NCBI GenBank assembly: GCA_039028975.1
Contig: JBCCHB010000065.1
Span: forward strand, 23,157-87,156
Direction of reading: 5' to 3'
Length of the DNA: 64,000 nucleotides
DNA from: JAHBNG01 sp039028975
GTDB lineage: Bacteria > Chloroflexota > Anaerolineae > Caldilineales > Caldilineaceae
Under the pieces are notes generated by a model, which saw only the letters and a list, made by a program, of their open reading frames with translations, searched no databases and had not been told where the DNA came from. Below, piece after piece: positions 42,728 through 51,597 of the stretch (position 1 is the first letter of the stretch; each line of letters opens with the position of its first letter). The position numbers and the translations under genes were made by a program.

Positions 42728-43978
42728 TTATTCAGTGGTCGGTTCCAAAAAGGGAATCTCCACCCGAATCATCGTCCCTTTTCCAGGCTCACTGTGGATC
42801 TCCAACGTTCCATTCAAACGTTCGGTTCGTTCCTGCATATTCGTCATACCCATACCTACGGGGATCTTCTTGTGTTCAAAGCCCTGCCCATCATCAATTA
42901 TCTCTAAGGCGAGCATTTGTTCTACCGGATAGGTTTCGAGTCGCAGGCGAACCTGATTGGCTCGAGCATGGCGGGCGATGTTCGCTAGTGCTTCTTGAGC
43001 AATGCGGAAGATAGCGACTTGAGTCCCAAGGGGCAACAGCTCTTCAAAGGGGATCTCACCAAAGGCTGTATTGACCTGGGCACCCGTGCGAAAGGCCAAA
43101 GCCTGACACTGTTCACGTAAGGCTTCCACCAAACCCGTCTTTTCTAGTGGATTGGGGCTAAGTTGCTTGAGCATAGCGTTCATCTCCACCATAGCTGCCT
43201 TGGCGCTCTCTTGTACATCATTCAGTGCGCTCCTGGCACCATCGGGGTCAGATTCCCAACGTTCGCGCACGGTAGCGGCGCTGATGTTGATGTTGAAAAG
43301 CTGCTGCTTGATCGAATCGTGCAGGTCGCGGGCAATGCGTTTGCGCTCTTCCTGAGCAGCGGTGGCGGAAATATTTTTTTCCCTACTGGAGTGTAATCCG
43401 CGTAATACTTTGAACAGAAGATCTGACGGAATATACCTACGTATTGATTTGAGATTCTTGATATCTTTATCGTCTACATCATCGTCTATTAACTTCGACA
43501 TTGCGAGTTGAAGACTTGGATTAAATGACGCCGACTCGTCGCCCAGGATCGTGACGATGATTTTGGCTTCAATCGATGCTAGTGGCGCAAATTGATCTAA
43601 TATGGAAGCGGCAGCACCTTGCCCCTCTTTCACAATCCCCATGAGGAGATGTTGGGTATCAATCATGTGGTGGTCTAGAAGACGTGCGGTATCGACCGCC
43701 AACTCGATGACCTTCTTCATACGGGGAACCAAGGTTGGTTTTCCAAACGGTTTGCGTTGGCCTTTGCCGACATGGGTGTTCACACAATCCCGAACCATCT
43801 GTTCGGAGATCTCTAAGTCGTCCAGTATCTGGCCAACTGAATACTCGGAGGCAGATACCAGAGCCAATAAGAGATGCTCGGTACCGATGTAGTTGTGATT
43901 TAGGTTGTTTGCTTCGGTTTGAGCCGCGCTGAGGGCTGCTCGGGCGGCCGGGGTGAAGCGATCTAATTTACTGGACAT
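42728..43978 (-). CDS. Sensor histidine kinase with an N-terminal Clp N-domain
   Basis: 416 residues, soluble. Residues 5-145 are a double Clp N-domain, as in ClpA/ClpC (RFTPAARAALSAAQTEA, HNYIGTEHLLLAL, then VPRMKKVIELAVDTARLL, MIDTQHLLMGIV). A linker follows, then HisKA_3 with His220 (RIARDLHDSIKQQ). HATPase_c has ANIARHA, DDGQGF and GMGMTNM. Clp N-domains bind substrates or adaptors of the Clp protease, and in ClpC phosphoarginine. The first repeat keeps the Thr and Glu equivalent to that pocket (Thr9, Glu34); the second has Gln109 where ClpC has Glu. I infer a cytoplasmic protein-quality sensor. Confidence 0.9.
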   Translation of the reverse strand: MSSKLDRFTPAARAALSAAQTEANNLNHNYIGTEHLLLALVSASEYSVGQILDDLEISEQMVRDCVNTHVGKGQRKPFGKPTLVPRMKKVIELAVDTARLLDHHMIDTQHLLMGIVKEGQGAAASILDQFAPLASIEAKIIVTILGDESASFNPSLQLAMSKLIDDDVDDKDIKNLKSIRRYIPSDLLFKVLRGLHSSREKNISATAAQEERKRIARDLHDSIKQQLFNINISAATVRERWESDPDGARSALNDVQESAKAAMVEMNAMLKQLSPNPLEKTGLVEALREQCQALAFRTGAQVNTAFGEIPFEELLPLGTQVAIFRIAQEALANIARHARANQVRLRLETYPVEQMLALEIIDDGQGFEHKKIPVGMGMTNMQERTERLNGTLEIHSEPGKGTMIRVEIPFLEPTTE

Positions 43979-44644
43979 GGTTGCTTCCTAAAAAGACTAG
44001 TAGTTCGCGGTCGGTTGGTCACTAGTCTTAAAGTCAGTTCAGAGCACACTTACAGCATTGAGATCTACTGAGTATGGAATAATTGTCTCAGCATTTCGAG
44101 TTCAAATTTAGGCTCTTAAAGCTGTCATTCATCGCTCGTAATTTTCATCATCCACACTTCGGTTTGTGCCGTTGCGTGGTGCCTTGTTAGTTCTGACTTA
44201 GGAACGAGAATTGAATAAATCCAAACGAAAGATCTCTCGGATACTCAGGATAACAGGATCGAAGTTTCGGGTTTTATTTGATCTTGATTCCTTACTCAGG
44301 TTAGCAGTACTATAGCGCAGAATACAGCAGGGTGCATCCCTCTAAAGAGCTATTTATTGCTGGTAAATCTATTTGTTGTATTGAACGGGTCAAAATTGAG
44401 AATGTAGGTACGCTTGATAAACTTCTGGGGCGATGTGAGGGGATGAGGAAACTACGGCGGGAACGAGCTACCTCCACTCGTCGTTGACCTTGCCCGCTCG
44501 CTTTGGACGTATTTATATCCTTAGGGTTCGTTCATTTCTTAAGTTGATCCGTTTACACATGATATTTGACACAACCGGTAATTATTTTTCTGGAACCACT
44601 TTAGCCTCTATTTTACTCCGTATCTGAACGGTGACGAGACGTTT
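43979..44644. other. Gap without a gene
   Basis: No coding region supported apart from short chance frames. A family C repeat lies at 44198-44295. The kinase/regulator promoter should be near the left edge. Confidence 0.45.
44198..44295. repeat. Family C palindromic repeat
   Basis: ttaggaacgagaattgaat at the left and atttgatcttgattcctta at the right; the inner hairpin is tctcgg atac tcagga. Very similar to the copy at 16744. Confidence 0.65.
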
Positions 44645-45727
44645 TTACGCTTGATCCAATTGTGCCCGCAAACGGGCCAATTCAGCTTCAAGTTCGCGCT
44701 GTCGTTCTTCTGCCTCAGTACGGGCCAAAGCCTCGGCTCTAGCCTCTTCTTCCGCCTGGGTGCGGGCCAAAGCCTCGGCTCTAGCCTCTTCTTCCGCCTG
44801 GGTGCGGGCCAAAGCCTCGGCTCTAGCTTCTTCTTCCGCCTGGGTGCGAGCCAAAGCCTCGGTTCTAACACGTTCCTCGGCTTCTTCTGCCCGTCCCTCA
44901 GCTTCTTCTGCCCGTCCCTCAGCTTCTTCTGCCCGTCCCTCGGCTTCTTCTGCCCGTTCCTCGGCTTCTTCTGCTCTTACTTCATCTGACAGAACTAGCT
45001 CCCTTGTTTGCCCATCCACCACAATAAAGCTATCACGAGTTGGGGTTGTACCTACCCAGACATCGTTAATCTCACTGTAGACCCAGCCATCAGCGTTTGG
45101 CTGAATTTCAACATATCGCCCACCGCTGAGCCGATAGCCACGAACGCTGTAGTTTAGGGCGTCTCGCCATGATCGCAGACCTGAATCAACGATGATATAC
45201 TCCCGGATGCCAACCTGTTGGTAGAGAGGAACTTTGTCATCGTAATCTGCGCTTACATATCGGGGGGAGACCATTTCCAACACAAAATCGGGACGAGTAC
45301 CCTCATTTGGCACCACAAAGGAGCCACGTGGTCTGCCTGGGTCGGTGACATTGGGGATCACCGAGACATCTGGCGCTGGCTTTGATAAACCCGGCACGCC
45401 CCAATCCATCTGCAGATCGCTGTAGACCGTGATGTCAAAATTGTTCCGATGAATGTGACGAAAGATACTCTTGATGTCATCCACATCCTGTTCGTGACGT
45501 GTACCCTGCACAAAGTGGTCTCCTTCTTCTGGATTCAGGAAATCTTCCTGCTTCAATGGGATGAATGTACAGTTTATATAGTTTCCCTCATTATCGTAGT
45601 TCATGACGGTACGATAACCGTAGTAGAATGGATCAACTTCTTCGGGTGAGATTACTTCAGCAGGTACAGTACCGTTAGCGCTGACTTTGTTGGTTTCTTT
45701 CGCTATATCAATCGCTTCTGTAGACAT
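44645..45727 (-). CDS. Uma2-family (DUF820) nuclease-like protein with repetitive coiled-coil tail
   Basis: 360 residues. Residues ~30-240 match Uma2, a PD-(D/E)XK nuclease-fold family (APDVSVIPN, PDFVLEMVSPRYV, DYDDKVPLYQQVGIREYIIVD). The last ~115 residues are pure coiled coil. It comprises 7-residue units of the RAEEAEG type (about five) followed by 14-residue units of the ARTQAEEEARAEAL type (about four), with near-identical DNA repeats of 21 and 42 bp. The tail probably mediates oligomerisation. Uma2 genes are abundant in cyanobacteria and Chloroflexota, and their role is unknown. Confidence 0.88.
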   Translation of the reverse strand: MSTEAIDIAKETNKVSANGTVPAEVISPEEVDPFYYGYRTVMNYDNEGNYINCTFIPLKQEDFLNPEEGDHFVQGTRHEQDVDDIKSIFRHIHRNNFDITVYSDLQMDWGVPGLSKPAPDVSVIPNVTDPGRPRGSFVVPNEGTRPDFVLEMVSPRYVSADYDDKVPLYQQVGIREYIIVDSGLRSWRDALNYSVRGYRLSGGRYVEIQPNADGWVYSEINDVWVGTTPTRDSFIVVDGQTRELVLSDEVRAEEAEERAEEAEGRAEEAEGRAEEAEGRAEEAEERVRTEALARTQAEEEARAEALARTQAEEEARAEALARTQAEEEARAEALARTEAEERQRELEAELARLRAQLDQA

Positions 45728-46092
45728 GATTGCCTTCCCTTGCCTAATCGGGACAAAATCCCAAACCAGCTATTTATGACAAATTATTATATCACACGAT
45801 ACCCATCATCGACCATCCACTTCTACCATCCACTATCTACCATCGGGAGCGCCCCAAGAAAGTGACGGGAACAAACTCATTCGAGTACGTTGCACTGCTC
45901 AGGCATGGCGGCTCTAAGAGTGAATCTATCTTTATTTAGTTACAGATGCCTGAGTCCTCTGTGCAACACATTCTTCATGAACTTATCTGGGGCATATCCT
46001 ATCAACCTTAATTGGATCAACACCAAAATTTGGTGTATAGTTATCGTTTGTGTTAGGTCATAAATCGACAGGGTTCATGGGATTACAGATTG

Positions 46093-47493
46093 ATGTCAAA
46101 CAAACCAGAGCTACTAGCTCCAGCCAAAAATCTAGAACGGCTCAAGGTTGCCATTCTATATGGTGCAGATGCTGTCTACGTAGGTGGGCAGAAGTATGGT
46201 TTGCGTGCGCGGGCCGATAATTTTACTGACACCGAGTTGGCGGTCGGTGTCCGATTTGCCCATAAACACAATGCCAAAGTCTATGTAACCCTCAACGCAT
46301 TCCTACACGATGAGGACTTTGATGGCTTGCCTAGTTACTGCGGATTCCTCCAGGAGATTGGCGTTGACGCGGTAATTGTCTCGGATCTAGGTGTGATGCG
46401 GGTGGTGGACCAAAGCTCAGAGCTGCCGATTCACCTCTCGACTCAGGCGTCTTGTCTCAACGTCTATGCGGCCCGATTGTGGAAATCACTTGGGGCCAAG
46501 CGGCTCATCCTTGGCAGAGAGCTGACCATTGCTGAAGCCGGGCGCATCCGTCGGGAAGCGGAAATCGATGTGGAGCTATTTATCCACGGGGCCATGTGTA
46601 TGTCCTATTCGGGTCACTGCACCATCTCAAACTTTACGGCCGGGCGGGATTCCAATCGGGGTGGCTGTTCCCAATCATGTCGCTTCCCCTATGCGGTCCA
46701 AGAAGGAGAACCAACGGGAAAAATTACAGATGTTCCTTCGATAAGCAGACCTGCAGAAAGTCAGAACGGGACGAGTCATCTTAGGGCTGCCAATGACAGT
46801 CATGTCAAGGAAGAGCACAGCCAAGATGGCATATACTCAGCCCCGTTTGAAAACCGGAGTTTGGGCTATCCTGTAGAGGCGGCGGACAACTCCATTTTTC
46901 AAAGCGACCGCAGTATAGAAGACGATCTAGTTACTTTTATGTCGTCTCGGGATCTGTGGGGCATTCATCAGATTGAGGAATTCTTTAGCGAGGGCATCTG
47001 TTCGGTTAAGATTGAAGGGCGTATGAAATCATCTTTCTATGCAGCCACAACTTGCCAAGCATACCGCCAACTGCTTGACGGTTACGAACGATCTTCACTT
47101 GACCAAGCGCTAGTGGACCAAACAGCCAAGAGGCTACAATCGGTCCCCCATCGGGATTACTTCGCTGGCTCACTCAATGAACCAGCGAATGCAGATTCCG
47201 TCTTTGGACGGCTAGAAGGCACCAATGTAGGTACTCATAAGTATCTGGGCTTGGTATTGGATACAACGCCAGAGCAACTGATTGTGCGTATTTTTGCACC
47301 TCTGACCGTTGGCGATACCATTGAATGGATGCCGTTTGCCCAACCGCCCATCACCCATCAGGTGGAGGAGCTCTATACCATTACCAATCAACCCATCGAC
47401 ACGATGCGCCAAGATAGCGTAGTCTGCCTACCACGTTCAGAAAAGTTAGCTGCGGTAGAGAGATTCAACGTCCTTTGTGCTCCTCACCAATGA
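46093..47493 (+). CDS. Peptidase U32-family protein, TrhP-like tRNA U34 hydroxylation factor
   Basis: 466 residues. U32 motifs: ELLAPAKNLERLKVAILYGADAVYVGG, HLSTQASCLN, ELFIHGAMCMSYSGHCTISNF, GGCSQSCRFPY and, after an insertion, MSSRDLWGIHQIEEF. Clustered cysteines suggest an Fe-S cluster. U32 proteins TrhP (YegQ) and RlhA hydroxylate tRNA or rRNA; TrhP makes ho5U34 with prephenate. Here it heads an operon with trmN6, cmoA and cmoB, which favours the TrhP role. Residues ~205-280 are a low-conservation insert, and about 29 of them (~247-275) are encoded by a family A repeat read in frame. ATG 46093 is used; a TTG directly precedes it. Confidence 0.85.
   Translation: MSNKPELLAPAKNLERLKVAILYGADAVYVGGQKYGLRARADNFTDTELAVGVRFAHKHNAKVYVTLNAFLHDEDFDGLPSYCGFLQEIGVDAVIVSDLGVMRVVDQSSELPIHLSTQASCLNVYAARLWKSLGAKRLILGRELTIAEAGRIRREAEIDVELFIHGAMCMSYSGHCTISNFTAGRDSNRGGCSQSCRFPYAVQEGEPTGKITDVPSISRPAESQNGTSHLRAANDSHVKEEHSQDGIYSAPFENRSLGYPVEAADNSIFQSDRSIEDDLVTFMSSRDLWGIHQIEEFFSEGICSVKIEGRMKSSFYAATTCQAYRQLLDGYERSSLDQALVDQTAKRLQSVPHRDYFAGSLNEPANADSVFGRLEGTNVGTHKYLGLVLDTTPEQLIVRIFAPLTVGDTIEWMPFAQPPITHQVEELYTITNQPIDTMRQDSVVCLPRSEKLAAVERFNVLCAPHQ
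46832..46917. repeat. Family A repeat inside the U32 coding region
   Basis: It starts tatactcagccccgtttga and ends ttcaaagcgaccgcagtata. Both arms and the middle (ggctatcctgtagaggc) match intergenic family A copies. It contains no stop codon in the reading frame used. Confidence 0.85.
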
Positions 47494-47505
47494 GATTCAT
47501 TTCCC

Positions 47506-48789
47506 TTGCGATTCAACACGTTCGTTTCCTCGATTGCAGATATCGAAGCCGCTGCACAAGCCATTAACGTAGGTGAAGTACTGATTGAACCAACAATCTT
47601 AGCCAGAGAGGGGACGATTTCCCTAGAGAAGGCTGGCTTACTGGCTCATCATGCGCTGGCTCACAATCTTCGCCCTATTCTGGTATGGGACGCGCTCATG
47701 CCTGAGCGAACCATGCAATCGGTTACTTCACGCTTAAGTCAGCAGGATTTGAGCCTCTATGCAGCGGTACGAGTCGTTGATCCGGGCGCTGCATTCTGGT
47801 TGCTCTCAGAACGCCCAGCCAAGCCCATCCAACTGCTTGTGGAGACGGGCAACCATAACATAGAGGCACTGCAAGGGTGGGAGAACGCTTTAGCTCCCTC
47901 TCTAGAGCGTCTGATTCTCTCCATTGAGCTACCGGAAGAGAAGCTGGCAGAGTACTGTCTTGCCTTGCGGGTCGGCTGTGAAGTACTAGGGGCAGGACGA
48001 ATTTTGCTCTTCTATTCGCCTCGTTCTTTGTTGGCTACTCATGTAGACCCTATTGATTTAGAGATGGATGATCAATTAGACAAACTTCGGTTAGACCAGT
48101 CTCAGTTAGGCAATACGCATCTGGATAAGAGCGATGATGATACGGAGAGTAGAGGGTATTCCCATGCAGCTTATGAGCAGAACGAGGCCTTTTATCTAGA
48201 CGCGGTAATTCGACCCCAAAAGTCGCTCAATCGCGCTTTTCCTACAGTCGAAACGATTCATGGAACATTCATGTACCTAGACAAGGATCAGTTCATTTTG
48301 GATCGGCTGGATCAGCTACGGGAAGTGGGACTCTCTACATTGCGTTTGGATCTGCGCCACCTAAGCCAAGGTGAGCACTCTGCCCAGGGAATAGAGGAGC
48401 TATGCCAACAGTTCATTCTGGATCCTCTACAGCTACGCGACAAATGGCCTCGCCCAACCCGAGCACCGTTCTTCAAGACCAATCGTACCACAGCCCAATT
48501 TTCGCGTATGAAGTCACCCCTTCATGAACAGAGAGATGAGTCCTGCCTTGCCGAGATCATTGCTGGGGATAATGGCAACTACGTCGTCTATCAAGCTAGG
48601 CGAGACTTCCATGTGACTCAGGTGGAGAGTATCGTCCTTTCAACAGGCGAAGAGATCGATGTGCCATCCCACACAACCTTCCAAGATCGAGATGGGCGGC
48701 GAATTCAGCAAGCCGTAGCGGACCAGATCTTAATATCGGGTTGGATCAAGAAAGCTGTACCAGGGTCTCTGCTTAGGGGAAGTAGGTAG
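47506..48789 (+). CDS. Second U32-like protein (diverged TrhP partner)
   Basis: 427 residues from TTG 47506; no ATG is available upstream in frame. The N-terminus resembles the U32 barrel (VSSIADIEAAAQAINVGEVLIEPTI, EKAGLLAHHALAHNLRPILVWDALM) but the cysteine cluster is missing. Near the C-terminus is a U32-like end (GTFMYLDKDQFILDRLDQLREVGLSTLRLDLRHL). Bacillus uses two adjacent U32 genes (TrhP1/TrhP2) for tRNA hydroxylation, so a heteromeric complex with the upstream protein is likely. It begins 12 bases after that gene's TGA and is in the same frame. Confidence 0.7.
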   Translation: MRFNTFVSSIADIEAAAQAINVGEVLIEPTILAREGTISLEKAGLLAHHALAHNLRPILVWDALMPERTMQSVTSRLSQQDLSLYAAVRVVDPGAAFWLLSERPAKPIQLLVETGNHNIEALQGWENALAPSLERLILSIELPEEKLAEYCLALRVGCEVLGAGRILLFYSPRSLLATHVDPIDLEMDDQLDKLRLDQSQLGNTHLDKSDDDTESRGYSHAAYEQNEAFYLDAVIRPQKSLNRAFPTVETIHGTFMYLDKDQFILDRLDQLREVGLSTLRLDLRHLSQGEHSAQGIEELCQQFILDPLQLRDKWPRPTRAPFFKTNRTTAQFSRMKSPLHEQRDESCLAEIIAGDNGNYVVYQARRDFHVTQVESIVLSTGEEIDVPSHTTFQDRDGRRIQQAVADQILISGWIKKAVPGSLLRGSR

Positions 48790-48792
48790 GTT

Positions 48793-49578
48793 ATTTTTCG
48801 CTTTAAACACTTTACGATTGAACAGGATCGCTGCGGCATGAAGGTTGGCACAGATGGCGTTCTTTTGGGAGCCTGGGTCGACCTAAAAGTAGAAGCAAGG
48901 TCTCCACTCCACTTGCTGGATGTAGGGACAGGTACGGGACTGATTGCACTGATGATGGCGCAAAGGCTGCACCAGATGTATCACAACAGTTGTTCACTCT
49001 CAAGTGATTCCATTCAAAGTGATTTTATCCAAAGAGCGAAAATCGACGCCATTGAAATTGATGAAGAGGCATCTATTCAGGCTGATGAAAATGTCGCCCG
49101 TTCACCTTGGCCTGATCAGGTTCAGGTTATTCACCAATCGATTCAGCGCTATAGTCTCGAGACGCCTGCTCGATATGATCTACGATATGATCGAATAGTC
49201 TCCAACCCACCCTACTTTGTAAACAGTTTGCCGGCCCCGGATCCGGTCCGTTCATTGGCCCGTCATGCTTCCTCATTGCCACTAGAGGAACTCTGCCCGG
49301 CCGCTAGCCGACTACTGAAACCGACGGGATCGTTTTCAGTCATTTTGCCAGCCGACCAGTTTAGTCGAGCCAGAGATTTGGCTTTAAAAGAGGGATTGGC
49401 ATGCAGTCGATGTTGTTGGGTCAAGCCCATGCCTCATCTGTCGCCCAAACGGGTAATGACAACGTTTCAATCTCAGGTCGACGATTGTTCAGAAGAAGAG
49501 CTTACCCTTGAAATTAGTCGGCATCACCTGACGCCTGAGTATCGGTTACTTGTGGAGGACTTTTATCTTGCATCATGA
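48793..49578 (+). CDS. trmN6: tRNA1(Val) (adenine37-N6)-methyltransferase, TrmN6/YfiC-like
   Basis: The conserved N-terminus reads FRFKHFTIEQDRCGMKVGTDGVLLGAW and extends 15 codons upstream of the first ATG (48838). No ATG, GTG or TTG lies between that block and the preceding stop (TAG 48787-48789). The likely start is ATT 48793, just after ggaagtaggtaggtt, a good ribosome-binding site. The protein (~261 residues) has SAM motif LLDVGTGTGLIALMMA and the catalytic NPPYF. It methylates N6 of A37 in tRNA-Val, the same tRNA type that carries cmo5U34. Its TGA overlaps cmoA by four bases. Confidence 0.85.
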   Translation: MFRFKHFTIEQDRCGMKVGTDGVLLGAWVDLKVEARSPLHLLDVGTGTGLIALMMAQRLHQMYHNSCSLSSDSIQSDFIQRAKIDAIEIDEEASIQADENVARSPWPDQVQVIHQSIQRYSLETPARYDLRYDRIVSNPPYFVNSLPAPDPVRSLARHASSLPLEELCPAASRLLKPTGSFSVILPADQFSRARDLALKEGLACSRCCWVKPMPHLSPKRVMTTFQSQVDDCSEEELTLEISRHHLTPEYRLLVEDFYLAS

Positions 49579-50327
49579 GTACTGATCCAAATCGGCTCTA
49601 CCTCCTCTCTGACAAAGATGATCTTTACGCAAACGGCCCATGGCCCAAGCCGTTTGAGTTTAACGCGGAGGTTGCGCGCGTCTTTGATGATATGGTCTCT
49701 CGCTCGGTTCCCCTCTATAGGGAGGTCATGGTCGCTGCGGCTCAATGGACTCGTGCCTATTATCAGTCTGGCACGGCCATTGTGGACGTAGGCTGTTCTA
49801 CAGGCACATTTTTGGAATTGATGGGACGCATACTAACCGAGTCGGCTACCTTGATTGGAATCGACAATTCAGCGCACATGCTTGAAAAGGCGGCGGAGAA
49901 GTTGGCTCCTCTAACGACGCAGCACCAAGTGCAGTGGCTCTGCCAAGACGCCATTCATAGCTCATTTGAGCAGAGTAGCGTCGTAGTCATGAACTATACG
50001 CTTCAATTCCTAAGCTTAGGAGATCGCCAGAAGCTGCTCACCCATGCTTACGAAGGGCTGGTGCCGGGTGGTCTGCTCTTCCTGAGTGAAAAGGTGCGCT
50101 CAGCGATTCCCCAATTTCAAGAGACCATCACTCGCCATTACGAGGCATTCAAAGAACACAATGGCTATGCGCAGAGTGAAATCGAGCGCAAAAAAGAAGC
50201 CCTTGAGCAAGTATTGACACCCCTAACAGTGGATGAGCAATTTGATATGCTTGGCCAAGCTGGATTTATGCAGATCGATACGCTGATCAAGATGCATAAT
50301 TTTACGACGTTTGTGGCGTTGAAGTAA
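49575..50327 (+). CDS. cmoA: Carboxy-S-adenosylmethionine synthase
   Basis: CmoA converts SAM and prephenate to carboxy-SAM and phenylpyruvate. 250 residues, matching the family from DKDDLYANGPWPKPFEFNAEVARVFDDMVSRSVPLY onward. The SAM motif is VDVGCSTGTFLELM, then GIDNSAHMLEKA and VVMNYTLQFL. The start overlaps the trmN6 stop (ATGA). The product is consumed by CmoB, encoded next. Confidence 0.95.
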   Translation: MSTDPNRLYLLSDKDDLYANGPWPKPFEFNAEVARVFDDMVSRSVPLYREVMVAAAQWTRAYYQSGTAIVDVGCSTGTFLELMGRILTESATLIGIDNSAHMLEKAAEKLAPLTTQHQVQWLCQDAIHSSFEQSSVVVMNYTLQFLSLGDRQKLLTHAYEGLVPGGLLFLSEKVRSAIPQFQETITRHYEAFKEHNGYAQSEIERKKEALEQVLTPLTVDEQFDMLGQAGFMQIDTLIKMHNFTTFVALK

Positions 50328-50411
50328 AGGGAAGCAGCTCCCGATAATTGCATTCGGGGTGGCATGGGCTATAAGGTTGCTGTGAAGCAGACCAGAAGAG
50401 GTCAAGATATC

Positions 50412-51395
50412 ATGACGCCATTTACGGCACCAGATTATCTATCGTGCGACTATTTGTCCCACCTCAATGCCGCCATCGAAGTGGAGCAGATTGAGCAGAT
50501 TCGGCAGATGCGCCTGCCTAAATTAACAGAACCGCGTATTCAGCCCTACGCGGCTGCGGTAGATAGCGTCTCAGATGTGGAGAGCAGTTGGTTTAATCTA
50601 TCTGGGTCGGTTGTTAAAATCGGCAGGAATTCCGAGCTGACTTATGAAGAAAGTAATCGCATCCAAGCAGCGCTGAATCAATTTCGACCCTGGAAAAAGG
50701 GACCCTTTGAGATCTTTGGTACCGAAATCAATGCCGAATGGCGCTCCGATTGGAAATGGGAGCGCATCCTTCCTCACATTCAGCCATTGGCTGGGCGACG
50801 AGTGGCTGACATCGGCTGCCACAATGGCTACTTCATGTTTCGTATGGCCCATCAGGAGCCAGAATTCGTCATCGGCTTTGAGCCAGTCGCCAAACATTAC
50901 TGGAACTTCCAGCTTCTTCAGCAGTGGATACGCCAGCCAAATCTCCACTTTGAACTGCTAGGGGTAGAGCACGTGAACCTCTACCCCAACTTCTTTGATA
51001 CCATCTTCTGTTTAGGCATTCTCTATCACCATACCGACCCGGTGGGTCTGCTGCGTAAGCTGAGAGAAGCGCTTGCTCCCAAAGGAGAAATCATCATCGA
51101 TTGCCAGGGCATCCCCGGTTCAGAGCCGGTTGCCTTGGTGCCCAAGAGTCGCTACGCCCGAGCCAGAGGCATTTGGTTTCTCCCCACCCAATCCTGCCTG
51201 GAAAATTGGATGAGCCGGGCTGGATTTAAGAACCTTCACTGCTTCTTCGCCGAACCTCTTTCTATAGAAGAACAACGCCGTACTCCCTGGGCCGACGTGG
51301 AAAGTCTGGCCGAATTTTTGGACCCCCGTGATTCGACAAGGACGGTGGAAGGATATCCGAGGCCCTGGCGGTATTATGTGAGGGGGGAAGGGTAG
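50412..51395 (+). CDS. cmoB: tRNA U34 carboxymethyltransferase
   Basis: CmoB transfers the carboxymethyl group from carboxy-SAM to 5-hydroxyuridine 34, giving cmo5U, which widens wobble reading of Val, Ala, Ser, Pro, Leu and Thr codons. The 327 residues fit the family length. Motifs: RPWKKGPFEIFGTEINAEWRSDWKWER, VADIGCHNGYFMFRM, FDTIFCLGILYHHTDP, LGVEHV. ATG 50412 has agagg 10 bases upstream; the frame opens earlier at 50364 but that would add 16 unconserved residues. Last gene of the tRNA operon. Confidence 0.95.
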   Translation: MTPFTAPDYLSCDYLSHLNAAIEVEQIEQIRQMRLPKLTEPRIQPYAAAVDSVSDVESSWFNLSGSVVKIGRNSELTYEESNRIQAALNQFRPWKKGPFEIFGTEINAEWRSDWKWERILPHIQPLAGRRVADIGCHNGYFMFRMAHQEPEFVIGFEPVAKHYWNFQLLQQWIRQPNLHFELLGVEHVNLYPNFFDTIFCLGILYHHTDPVGLLRKLREALAPKGEIIIDCQGIPGSEPVALVPKSRYARARGIWFLPTQSCLENWMSRAGFKNLHCFFAEPLSIEEQRRTPWADVESLAEFLDPRDSTRTVEGYPRPWRYYVRGEG

Positions 51396-51597
51396 GATCG
51401 ATCACTCCAAAGCCAAAACATTTTATCAAATTGAGCTTGGCGGTATATAATATATGATATTTCTATTCAGGATGATTCTCTCCCTCAAATTATAATCAGA
51501 CACTGGGTACTCCCCGCTCATGTCATAGAGCTTCATGTACTTTCCATTCAACGAAATCGGAATCGTTCAAATTAATTAGGACCAAAGGAGAGCAGCC

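Noticed and set aside
44651..45080. Plus-strand Ser/Ala-rich frames opposite the Uma2 gene
   Set aside because: They are antisense shadows of the coiled-coil repeats.
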